A stretch of 64,000 nucleotides of DNA from Bradyrhizobiaceae bacterium. GTDB lineage: Bacteria; Pseudomonadota; Alphaproteobacteria; Rhizobiales; Xanthobacteraceae. Position 1 is the first letter of the stretch. Every line of letters begins with the position of its first letter. Shown here in pieces: positions 31,131-38,103 of this stretch. The position numbers and the translations under genes were made by a program. Location: the NCBI GenBank assembly GCA_020853885.1, contig JADYXZ010000019.1, positions 124,001 to 188,000 of the forward strand, read 5' to 3'. Below the pieces are notes generated by a model. The model searched no databases and was not told the DNA's origin. It was given only the letters and a program-made list of their open reading frames with translations.

Positions 31131-31636
31131 TGGCCCGCGCCACGCCCGCCTTCGCACTGCGCCCGTATTTGCCGGCGGACCTGCCGCTGCTTGCCGAGAT
31201 CTTCTGCGCCAGCATCGAGGATCTGACCGGCGACGACTACTCGTCCGCCCAGCAGGAAGCCTGGGCCTCAACCGTCGACGACGAGGAGGCGTTCGGCGAG
31301 CGCCTGGCCGCGAGCCTCACGCTTGTTGCGACGCTGAACGGCTCGCCCGTCGGCTTTGCCTCGCTCGAGGAGCCGGACCGCCTCGATCTGCTCTACGTCC
31401 ATCCCTCCGTGGCCGGGCAGGGCGTCGGCACCATGCTCGTCGATGCGCTGGAGAAGCTCGCGGCCGCCCGCGGCGCCGCGAAGCTCACGGCGGACGTCAG
31501 CGACACCGCGCTCGAATTCTTCGGCCGCCGCGGCTTCGAGGCGCAGCAGCGCAACACGGTGGAGCGTGGCGGCGAGTGGCTGACCAACACGACGATGGAG
31601 AAGAAGCTCGCGGCCCCCGGGAGTGCGCGCCAATGA
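31127..31636 (+). CDS. GNAT-family N-acetyltransferase
   Basis: 169 residues starting in the cysS stop codon (ATGATGG; the second ATG is equally possible). The GNAT core contains [22 protein letters not shown], the acetyl-CoA-binding R/Q-x-x-G-x-G/A loop, near residues 88-109. It ends with [10 protein letters not shown], typical of the family. The acceptor is unknown. Order and overlap make it part of a cysS-GNAT-cimA transcript. Confidence 0.88.
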
Positions 31637-31760
31637 ATCCGTTAATGAATCTTTTTCTGAAGTGCCTGAATCCATTCCTGCGCGCGCTTGGGCAAGCAAT
31701 TGATGGAAGTAAGATTTTCGCCCTGGCGGCACCGCACGGACCGGGTTGTGCGGGGAGGCA

Positions 31761-31880
31761 ATGAAGATGGAACGCCCCGAAACGCCATTCCCGCGCCACT
31801 GGCTCTACTACATCGCGCTCAAGCTCGTCGTTCTGGTCGCGGCGGTGCTGCTTGCGCTCTACATCTTCGGCCTGCTGTGA
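31761..31880 (+). CDS. Small single-helix membrane protein (39 aa)
   Basis: 39 residues: MKMERPETPFPRHWLYYIAL, then a hydrophobic helix rich in Val, Leu and Ala ending FGLL. GGGGAGG lies immediately upstream, giving it a good ribosome site. It sits 7 bp before cimA, and codon use fits neighbouring genes. It is probably a single-pass inner-membrane peptide. The function is unknown. Confidence 0.7.
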   Translation: MKMERPETPFPRHWLYYIALKLVVLVAAVLLALYIFGLL

Positions 31881-31887
31881 GACCGTC

Positions 31888-33483
31888 ATGAGCAAGGAAC
31901 GCCTCTATCTCTTCGACACCACCCTGCGCGACGGCGCGCAGATGCAGGGCGTCGATTTCACGCTCGCCGACAAGCTCAAGGTGACGCGGCTCCTCGACGA
32001 TCTCGGCATCGACTACGTGGAGGCCGGCTATCCCGGCGCCAACCCGACCGACACCGCGCTGTTTGCCGAGGAGCGCGGGACGAAAGCGAAATTCACCGCC
32101 TTCGGCATGACCAAGCGGCCGGGCCGCTCGGCCTCCAACGATCCGGGCCTCGCGCAGGTGCTTGCTGCGAAAGCCGACGCCATCTGCCTCGTTGCCAAGT
32201 CTTCCGCGTTCCAGGTCAAGGTCGCGCTGGAAACGACGCCCGAGGAAAATCTCGCCTCGATCCGCGAAAGCGTGGCCGCGGCCAAGGCCACCGGCCGCGA
32301 AGTGCTGATCGACTGCGAGCATTTCTTTGACGGCTACAAGGAGGACCCGAAGTTCGCACTCGCCTGCGCCAGGGCCGCTTACGACTCCGGCGCGCGCTGG
32401 GTCGTGCTCTGCGACACCAACGGCGGCACGCTTCCGCACGAGGTCGAAGAGATCGTCGGCGAGGTGGTGAAGGTCATCCCCGGCGATCACGTCGGCATCC
32501 ACGCGCACAACGACACCGAGCAGGCGGTGGCGAATTCGCTCGCCGCCGTCCGCGCCGGCGCGCGTCAGATTCAAGGTACGTTGAACGGCGTGGGAGAGCG
32601 CTGCGGCAACGCCAACCTCTGCTCGATCATCCCGACGCTGCTGCTCAAGCAGGATTTCGCCGGCCGCTTCGACATCAACGTAAAGCCCGAGGCGCTGAAG
32701 CACATCGCGCAGGTCTCGCGCAGCCTCGACGAGATGCTGAACCGCGCGCCCGACCGCCACGCGCCTTATGTCGGCGACGCGGCCTTCACCACCAAGACCG
32801 GCATCCACGCCTCCGCGATCCTGAAGAATCCCGCAACCTACGAGCACGTGCCGCCGGAATCCGTCGGCAACCGCCGCAAGGTGCTGGTGTCCGATCAGGC
32901 CGGCCGCTCCAACGTGCTCGCCGAGCTCGAGCGCATCGGCGTCACGGTGGACAGGAACGATCCGCGCGTGCCGCGTCTGCTCGAAGAAGTGAAGGAGCGC
33001 GAGGCGAGGGGATACGCTTATGAATCCGCCGACGCCTCGTTCGCGCTGCTCGCCCGCCGCGCGCTCGGCAAGGTGCCGGAATATTTCGACATCGAGCAGT
33101 TCGATGTCAGCGTCGAGCAGCGCTACAACGCCGTCGGCAAGCGCGTCACCGTCTCCATGGCCGTGGTCAAGGTCAAGGTGGACGGGCAGACGATGATTTC
33201 CGCCGCCGAAGGCAACGGTCCCGTCAACGCGCTCGACGTCGCGCTGCGCAAGGACCTCGGCAAGTACCAGCCCTTCATCAACGGACTGAAGCTCGTCGAC
33301 TACCGCGTGCGTATCCTCGACGGCGGCACGGGCGCGGTCACGCGCGTCCTGATCGAGAGCGAGGACGAGACCGGCGACCGCTGGACCACGGTCGGCGTCT
33401 CGCCGAACATCATCGACGCCTCGTTCCAGGCGCTCGTCGACTCGATCACCTGGAAGCTCTTGAAGTCCGACGCTCCGGCCTAA
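31888..33483 (+). CDS. cimA: Citramalate synthase
   Basis: 531 residues from the ATG at 31888. The alpha-IPMS/HMGL-type TIM barrel opens with LFDTTLRDGAQMQG and has CDTNGGTLPHEV, GIHAHNDTEQAVANS (metal-binding His pair) and GTLNGVGERCGNANL. Residues about 400-525 form the LeuA dimerisation/regulatory domain that binds the feedback inhibitor. The length and DGAQMQGVDF start fit the LeuA2/CimA branch rather than leucine-pathway LeuA. It condenses pyruvate with acetyl-CoA to (R)-citramalate, a threonine-independent route to isoleucine. Confidence 0.92.
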   Translation: MSKERLYLFDTTLRDGAQMQGVDFTLADKLKVTRLLDDLGIDYVEAGYPGANPTDTALFAEERGTKAKFTAFGMTKRPGRSASNDPGLAQVLAAKADAICLVAKSSAFQVKVALETTPEENLASIRESVAAAKATGREVLIDCEHFFDGYKEDPKFALACARAAYDSGARWVVLCDTNGGTLPHEVEEIVGEVVKVIPGDHVGIHAHNDTEQAVANSLAAVRAGARQIQGTLNGVGERCGNANLCSIIPTLLLKQDFAGRFDINVKPEALKHIAQVSRSLDEMLNRAPDRHAPYVGDAAFTTKTGIHASAILKNPATYEHVPPESVGNRRKVLVSDQAGRSNVLAELERIGVTVDRNDPRVPRLLEEVKEREARGYAYESADASFALLARRALGKVPEYFDIEQFDVSVEQRYNAVGKRVTVSMAVVKVKVDGQTMISAAEGNGPVNALDVALRKDLGKYQPFINGLKLVDYRVRILDGGTGAVTRVLIESEDETGDRWTTVGVSPNIIDASFQALVDSITWKLLKSDAPA

Positions 33484-33494
33484 GTCTAAGCCGC

Positions 33495-33537
33495 GTCATC
33501 CTTCGAGGCGCGCCTTCGGCGCGCACCTCAGGATGAC
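33495..33537. repeat. Palindromic repeat family A, locus 3
   Basis: Arms GTCATCCTTCGAGGCGCGCC and its partner ending CTCAGGATGAC close on a TTCGG-type loop, 12 bp past the cimA stop. It may serve as a transcription or mRNA-stability hairpin. Confidence 0.9.
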
Positions 33538-33561
33538 GACGTTCAGAAAGCTGAGACAGAC

Positions 33562-33927
33562 ATGATCGACCACGTCTCCGTTTCCGTCCGCGATCTCGCC
33601 GCGAGCGTCCGCTTCTATGAGCAACTCCTCGGCGTGCTCGGATTCACGAAGCTGCGCGACCTGCCGGCGTCCGTCGGCTTCGGCAAGCAATATCCGGAGT
33701 TCTGGCTCAATCATCGGCCGCAGATGCAGCCCGATCTCGAAACGGGCGTGCATGTCGCGCTGCGCGCACCGGACCGTGAGCGCGTGGACCGCTTCTACGC
33801 GGAGGCGCTGCGCCTCGGCGCCACGTCCGACCTCGCTCCCCATGTGCGCCGCGAGACCTACTACGCCGCCTTCGTCCGCGATCCCGACGGCAACCGCATC
33901 GAGGCGGTGACGTTTCTCCAGGCCTGA
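33562..33927 (+). CDS. VOC (glyoxalase/bleomycin-resistance fold) family protein
   Basis: 121 residues forming one full VOC module pair: MIDHVSVSVRDLAASVRFYE at the start, FGKQYPEFWLN in the middle, and the second half ending YYAAFVRDPDGNRIEAVTF. Potential metal ligands are H4 in the first strand, with Glu residues in PEFW and the terminal RIEAV. Function could be lyase, dioxygenase or binding protein; nothing here decides. It lies between two family A repeat loci. Confidence 0.87.
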   Translation: MIDHVSVSVRDLAASVRFYEQLLGVLGFTKLRDLPASVGFGKQYPEFWLNHRPQMQPDLETGVHVALRAPDRERVDRFYAEALRLGATSDLAPHVRRETYYAAFVRDPDGNRIEAVTFLQA

Positions 33928-33934
33928 CACACGC

Positions 33935-34058
33935 CCTCATCCTTCGAGACGCCCGCCGCCGGTTCGGCCGGCGGCGGGCTCCTCAGGATGAGGCCGAAAA
34001 TTCAGCGACCTCACCCTGAGGAGCGCGGACAAAGTCCGCGCGTCTCGAAGGGTGAGGT
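33935..34058. repeat. Palindromic repeat family A, locus 4 (two units)
   Basis: Unit one (33935-33993) has arms CCTCATCCTTCGAGACGCCC and GGGCTCCTCAGGATGAGG with a GC-rich inner stem. Unit two (34008-34058) has arms ACCTCACCCTGAGGAGCGCG and CGCGTCTCGAAGGGTGAGGT. The second changes CATCC to CACCC on both arms, a compensatory change that keeps pairing. Confidence 0.92.
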
Positions 34059-34092
34059 TGCCTATACTGTTTGGAGAAGCAGGAGACATCCA

Positions 34093-34884
34093 ATGTCCGT
34101 CCTCGTCGAACGCAACGGCCCCGTCACCACCGTCATCCTCTCCCGAGCCGAGGCGCGCAACGCCGTCGATCCGGCGACGGCGAAAGAACTCTACGAAGCG
34201 TTCCTCGCCTTCGACGCCGACCCGGACCAGCACGTTGCCGTGCTGTGGGGCGCGGGCGGCGCGTTCTGCGCGGGCTACGACCTCAAGGCCGCGTCGTCGC
34301 TGGCGGGCGGGGCGCTCGCCGCGCTCGACTTTCCCGAGGACGATCGCGCGGTGCAGGGACCCATGGGCCCTTCGCGCCTGCATCTCTCGAAGCCCGTGAT
34401 CGCCGCGGTTGCCGGCCCTGCGGTTGCGGGCGGCATGGAGCTGGCGTTGTGGTGCGATCTCCGCGTCATGGAGGAAAGCGCTTACATGGGCGTCTATTGC
34501 CGCCGCTGGGGCGTGCCGCTGATCGACGGCGGCACCGTGCGCCTGCCGCGGCTCGTCGGCCGCGGCCGTGCGCTCGATCTCGTGCTCACCGGCCGCAAGG
34601 TGGAAGCCGAAGAATGCCTGAAGATCGGCCTGTGCGAGCGCGTCGTCCCGCACGGCAGGAGCCGCGAGGAAGCAGAGAAGCTCGCGCACGAGCTCGCGCG
34701 CTTCCCGCAGGAATGTCTGCGCGCCGACCGCCGCTCGGTCTGGCTGCAGGAAGGCCTGGAAGAGCGCGCGGCACTGCGCGCCGAATGGAAGAACTCTTCG
34801 CCGGTGTTCGAGCAGGAAGGCGTCGCCGGCGCCGCGCGCTTCGCCTCCGGCAAAGGCCGCGGCGGCGACATGCAGGACATCTGA
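34093..34884 (+). CDS. Crotonase / enoyl-CoA hydratase family protein
   Basis: 263 residues from the ATG at 34093, with GGAGA nine bases upstream. The oxyanion-hole motifs are GGAFCAGYDLKA (about 55-66) and GPAVAGGMELALWCDLRV (about 112-129). The hydratase catalytic Glu pair is not clearly complete: the second position falls in YCRRWGVPLIDGGTVRLPR. This could be a hydratase, isomerase or related acyl-CoA enzyme. No partner beta-oxidation genes are adjacent. Confidence 0.88.
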   Translation: MSVLVERNGPVTTVILSRAEARNAVDPATAKELYEAFLAFDADPDQHVAVLWGAGGAFCAGYDLKAASSLAGGALAALDFPEDDRAVQGPMGPSRLHLSKPVIAAVAGPAVAGGMELALWCDLRVMEESAYMGVYCRRWGVPLIDGGTVRLPRLVGRGRALDLVLTGRKVEAEECLKIGLCERVVPHGRSREEAEKLAHELARFPQECLRADRRSVWLQEGLEERAALRAEWKNSSPVFEQEGVAGAARFASGKGRGGDMQDI

Positions 34885-34890
34885 TCAGGA

Positions 34891-34978
34891 CTCCGCTCGT
34901 CCCCGCGAAAGCGGGGACCCAGGGCCGCAATCGAATGAGCAAGCCGCACTGGATTCCCGCTTTCGCGGGAATGAGCGG
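34891..34978. repeat. Palindromic repeat family B, copy 2
   Basis: Composite of CGTCCCCGCGAAAGCGGGGAC, described by its 10-base arms around GCGAAAGC, and GATTCCCGCTTTCGCGGGAAT. It is bracketed by CTCCGCTC and GAGCGG. Module order is reversed compared with copy 1: strong GGGG arms come first and GGG arms second. Confidence 0.9.
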
Positions 34979-35004
34979 CATACATCGAGCGGGCGGAAGT
35001 CCGA

Positions 35005-35820
35005 CTAGCTTCCCGACGGCTTCGCCGTCGCCGACATCTCCAGCGTCTCGAGCCCGAGCCGGCCGTATCCGGGAATGGTCAGCGCCGGATGACGCACATC
35101 GACGCCGACCACAAGCCCGAGGAAATTCAACTCAACGCCCTCGACCCAGCCCGCTTTGACGCCGGCATAGCCCCAGAGATTCAACTCGACGCCGGTCCCG
35201 CTGTCCGTCGGCCCCGCGTAAAAGCCCGGCCGGAAGTCGCGGCCGATGGCATTGCCGGGCAGGGCGACGGCAAGCTCTGGCACGGCACGCAGCACGCTCG
35301 CCACGAACGTGTTGCTGTTCGGGCCCGGCCACGCGCGATAGTCGCCCGCGTTGCGCCATCGATAGTTCTGCACCGCCGCCTCGATCTTCGGGATGAGGCG
35401 CTCGGCGTCCGCGCCGCGCACGTCGGCGACGACGATCGGATCGTTGCCGCGCCAGCGCCCGTCCGGTGCCCAGCCGTTCGTGCGGATCGGGCTGCCCCAG
35501 CCGACCACGTCGTAGCGCGTCCAGCGCTCTCCGTGCGCGGGCTTCAGCACGATCCAGCTATGCACCGCGAAGACGCCGCGCCAGCCGCCCGTGCGTGCGG
35601 TCAGCACCAGCACGCGCGCGTCCGGGTGCGCGTTCGCCGCCGGCAGGCTGCCGATGCTCGACCAGCTCGCCTGGCTCCAGCCGCGCGGCTGGTCGTCGAA
35701 GGCATAGATCGTCGCCCGTGCCGCGATCGGCAAGAGCAACGCGGCCGCCAGCACGACGGCCAGCAGGCGGTGCGCGCGGAGCCAGCGGCGGGTCTTGGAG
35801 GATTTCTTGGAGGATTTCAT
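35005..35820 (-). CDS. DUF3750 domain protein, membrane-anchored or exported
   Basis: 271 residues. A basic start (MKSSKKSSKTRRWLR) and one hydrophobic segment (19-36) make a signal anchor or signal peptide. The DUF3750 region (about 68-245) has AVHSWIVLKPA, RYDVVGWG, and the SNTFVASVLRAVPEL and DFRPGFYAGPT blocks. The conserved His, Asn and Thr suggest an enzyme, possibly a papain-like or NlpC-like fold, but I cannot see proof. It converges with the crotonase gene across repeat B2. Confidence 0.83.
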   Translation of the reverse strand: MKSSKKSSKTRRWLRAHRLLAVVLAAALLLPIAARATIYAFDDQPRGWSQASWSSIGSLPAANAHPDARVLVLTARTGGWRGVFAVHSWIVLKPAHGERWTRYDVVGWGSPIRTNGWAPDGRWRGNDPIVVADVRGADAERLIPKIEAAVQNYRWRNAGDYRAWPGPNSNTFVASVLRAVPELAVALPGNAIGRDFRPGFYAGPTDSGTGVELNLWGYAGVKAGWVEGVELNFLGLVVGVDVRHPALTIPGYGRLGLETLEMSATAKPSGS

Positions 35821-35969
35821 GCGGCGGTTATCGGCAAAGATTTCACGCCGTCAGTGTGCCACGCCGCGCCGCCGATCAGGATGAAATGTTCGTAACCTGA
35901 CGGCGTCCGTAGTCAGGCGGAACGCACCGCTCACATGCGCGTTATTCAAACACCTTTGTCCGGCACCCC

Positions 35970-36401
35970 ATGCCCGCACGCAGGAAGAACAAGCCGAAGG
36001 TGCCCACCCCTCGACGGGACTGGTTCTCCCGCTTCGCGCAGACGTTCGCACGTCTTGCCGGGAAACCGTTCGCGTTCCTCGCCGCGTCGGCCATCGTAGT
36101 CGTATGGGCCGCGAGCGGTCCGCTCTTCGGGTTCAGCGAAACCTGGCAGATCGTCATCAACACGCTCACAACCATCGTCACTTTCCTGATGGTCTTCGTG
36201 ATCCAGAGCACGCAGAACCGCGACACCCTCGCGATTCAGGTGAAGCTCGCCGAATTGATCCTGCACATGCGCGGCGCCCCCAGCCGGCTCGCCGACGCCG
36301 AGGATATGTCGGAGGAGCAGCTCGAACGCGTGCACGCAAAATACCAGAAGCGTGCGCAGCAATGGACGGCGTCGAAACGGCGGAAATCGCGTCGCCGGTA
36401 A
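35970..36401 (+). CDS. Low-affinity iron permease (Fet4-like) family protein
   Basis: 143 residues. Two membrane helices (about 33-52 and 60-78) follow a basic start. The block WQIVINTLTTIVTFLMVFVIQSTQNRDT and the ensuing AIQVKLAELI are the signature of the low-affinity iron permease family. The C-terminus is charged. Uptake of Fe2+ is inferred from the fungal namesake; bacterial members are poorly tested. It converges with the LOG-family gene, 6 bp between stops. Confidence 0.85.
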   Translation: MPARRKNKPKVPTPRRDWFSRFAQTFARLAGKPFAFLAASAIVVVWAASGPLFGFSETWQIVINTLTTIVTFLMVFVIQSTQNRDTLAIQVKLAELILHMRGAPSRLADAEDMSEEQLERVHAKYQKRAQQWTASKRRKSRRR

Positions 36402-36407
36402 CGCGGC

Positions 36408-37013
36408 TTACATTTCCTCGGCAACGGCCCGGGCCCGGCCGTTGCGCAACTCGTCTTCCGGAATATCGCGCGCGGCTTCGCGCAGCAGCGGGATGATCTG
36501 CTCGACGTGATCGGCCAGCAGATACTGGAACGAATTCCGGATGAACCCTTCCTTCTGCTGATGCAGGAGCAGCGCCTGCAACGGATTCCAGAAACCGTTG
36601 AGATTGAGCAAGAGCAGCGGCTTGCGGTGCTGGCCGAGCTGGATCCAGGTCATCTGCTCGACCAGTTCCTCGAGCGTGCCGATCCCGCCCGGCAGCGCCA
36701 CGAACGCGTCGGCTAGCTCGAACATCGTGCGCTTGCGCTCGTGCATGTCGCTGGTGACGATCACGGCGCGCGCGCCTTCCAGCGCCTTCTCCCGCGCCAC
36801 CAGGAAGTCGGGGATGATGCCGGTCACTTCGCCGCCGGCCGTGAGTGCAGCGTCGGCGAGCGCGCCCATCAGCCCGATTCCGCCGCCGCCATAGACGAGC
36901 TTGATCCGCTCCCGCGCGAGCGCCGCGCCGAAGGAGCGGGCGGCTTCGACATAGATGGGACCGTTACCGGAGGAGGAGCCGCAATAGACGCAAATGCTTC
37001 TGATTTCTGCCAT
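36408..37013 (-). CDS. LOG family protein (nucleoside 5'-monophosphate phosphoribohydrolase)
   Basis: 201 residues from the ATG at 37013; six upstream codons are open. The start SICVYCGSSSG, the LVYGGGGIGLMGALADAAL loop, MHERKRTMFELADAFVALPG and the PGGIGTLEEL motif are diagnostic of TIGR00730/LOG proteins. They cleave ribose 5-phosphate from cytokinin or AMP-type nucleotides. In bacteria the physiological substrate is usually uncertain. There is no link to plant genes in this window. Confidence 0.92.
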   Translation of the reverse strand: MAEIRSICVYCGSSSGNGPIYVEAARSFGAALARERIKLVYGGGGIGLMGALADAALTAGGEVTGIIPDFLVAREKALEGARAVIVTSDMHERKRTMFELADAFVALPGGIGTLEELVEQMTWIQLGQHRKPLLLLNLNGFWNPLQALLLHQQKEGFIRNSFQYLLADHVEQIIPLLREAARDIPEDELRNGRARAVAEEM

Positions 37014-37077
37014 CGACAAAATGTGGGTCAATCGGGTTCCATGTTCAAGATGAGGCGCGCGCCGCCGCTGCTCGCGG

Positions 37078-37638
37078 TTAATTGTCCGCCGACTGGCTGT
37101 AGCCCTGGCCGGTCCAGCGATAGCGCGCCACGTGCCAGCTCTTGCGGCCGTCCTGCCGCGTCGTCTCGTACTGCGCTTCGATCGTCCCTGCCGGGTCGAT
37201 CAGGACGGGTGCCGCAAGATCGACGACCAGATACTTAGTCGTCTGGTCGCGGTCGTTGGTGAAGGTCACCGGCACGAATTCGCCGACCGTGCGGTCCCAG
37301 CGGAAGATCAGCACCGCGCCGCGCTCGGGCGGCACCGAGCCGCGGATGATGATCTCGTCTGCGCCGTCGCCATCGAGATCGCGCGCGAGGAGGGCGCGTT
37401 CGCCGGCCTTGCCGCTAAGCGGGACGAGCTCGAGCCCGAGCTGCGGGAAGCTCTGCGCGCCGCCGCCCGGCAGCGAGATCTCCAGCAGAACCCCGTCGTT
37501 GGGAACCACCGCCGCGGTCGCCTGTGCCGACTGGCCTGCGCCGATCCGCGCCGTGACGCTCGCGTTCTGCGCGAACGCTGCCGTTGTCAGCCCCGCAATA
37601 CCCGCAAGCGCCACCACGCACGCCACAACCCGCCGCAT
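37078..37638 (-). CDS. Exported hypothetical protein with an FG-GAP/VCBS-like segment
   Basis: 186 residues from the ATG at 37638. The first 24 residues (MRRVVACVVALAGIAGLTTA...) are a Sec signal cut after AFA. The segment ARDLDGDGADEIIIRGS (about 103-119) looks like a single calcium-binding FG-GAP/VCBS blade. The rest is beta-rich and ends YRWTGQGYSQSADN. No family name is certain. It is divergent from arsR across 112 bp, so the palindrome at 37729 could also influence it. Confidence 0.72.
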   Translation of the reverse strand: MRRVVACVVALAGIAGLTTAAFAQNASVTARIGAGQSAQATAAVVPNDGVLLEISLPGGGAQSFPQLGLELVPLSGKAGERALLARDLDGDGADEIIIRGSVPPERGAVLIFRWDRTVGEFVPVTFTNDRDQTTKYLVVDLAAPVLIDPAGTIEAQYETTRQDGRKSWHVARYRWTGQGYSQSADN

Positions 37639-37728
37639 CCCGTTCTCCTTCAACGACCTTGTACCAACATCGCAGCGCGACGCCATGCAAGCCGCATGCG
37701 GCACCGCGCCCCTTGCCACGCCCGGCAT

Positions 37729-37753
37729 CATCGTCTATCGTCGATTGACGATG
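37729..37753. promoter_or_regulatory. 25-bp palindrome over the arsR start, probable ArsR operator
   Basis: Perfect 7-bp outer arms CATCGTC and GACGATG flank an 11-bp centre (TATCG-T-CGATT). Eleven of the twelve base pairs match around the central T. The right arm contains the arsR ATG (37751-37753). ArsR/SmtB repressors bind such imperfect dyads as dimers, usually near their own promoter. Autorepression is the natural reading. Confidence 0.72.
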
Positions 37754-38101
37754 ACAGCTTCCGCCTCATCGGCCCGCGAAGCGGCGCCCGACCGCGAACG
37801 GCTCGCGCTGCGCCTCCGCGCGCTCGCGCATCCCGCCCGGCTGCGCATCCTGGCGGCGCTCGCCGAGAGCAATACCTGCCATTGCGGCGATATCGTGCGC
37901 GACCTGCCGCTCGCGCAATCGACCGTCTCGGAACATCTCCGCATCCTGAAGGAGGCGGGTTTCGTTCGGGGCGGGACGGACGGTGGCCGCGCGTGCTACT
38001 GCCTCGACCGGAGCGCGGTTGAGGAAGTCGCCGCCGACTTCGACCGCCTGCTTGCCGCCATGGCCGGGCGGAAAGCGCGCAAGCGCAAAGCGAGGACCTG
38101 A
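37751..38101 (+). CDS. ArsR-family transcriptional regulator
   Basis: 116 residues. The winged helix-turn-helix spans about 18-95: LRALAHPARLRILAALAES, then the recognition helix STVSEHLRILKEAG. Two CxC pairs, C43-H-C45 (TCHCGDI, at the classic alpha-3 metal site) and C82-Y-C84 in the wing, look like soft-metal or metalloid ligands. The start was chosen at the ATG within the palindrome; the long upstream frame is not coding. It lies 2 bp before the Atm1-type transporter gene and probably controls it. Confidence 0.92.
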   Translation: MTASASSAREAAPDRERLALRLRALAHPARLRILAALAESNTCHCGDIVRDLPLAQSTVSEHLRILKEAGFVRGGTDGGRACYCLDRSAVEEVAADFDRLLAAMAGRKARKRKART

Positions 38102-38103
38102 AC

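Noticed and set aside
31633-31764. 43-codon frame between GNAT and the small membrane protein as a gene
   Set aside because: Codon use is atypical, and it is more likely a promoter region; kept as a finding only.
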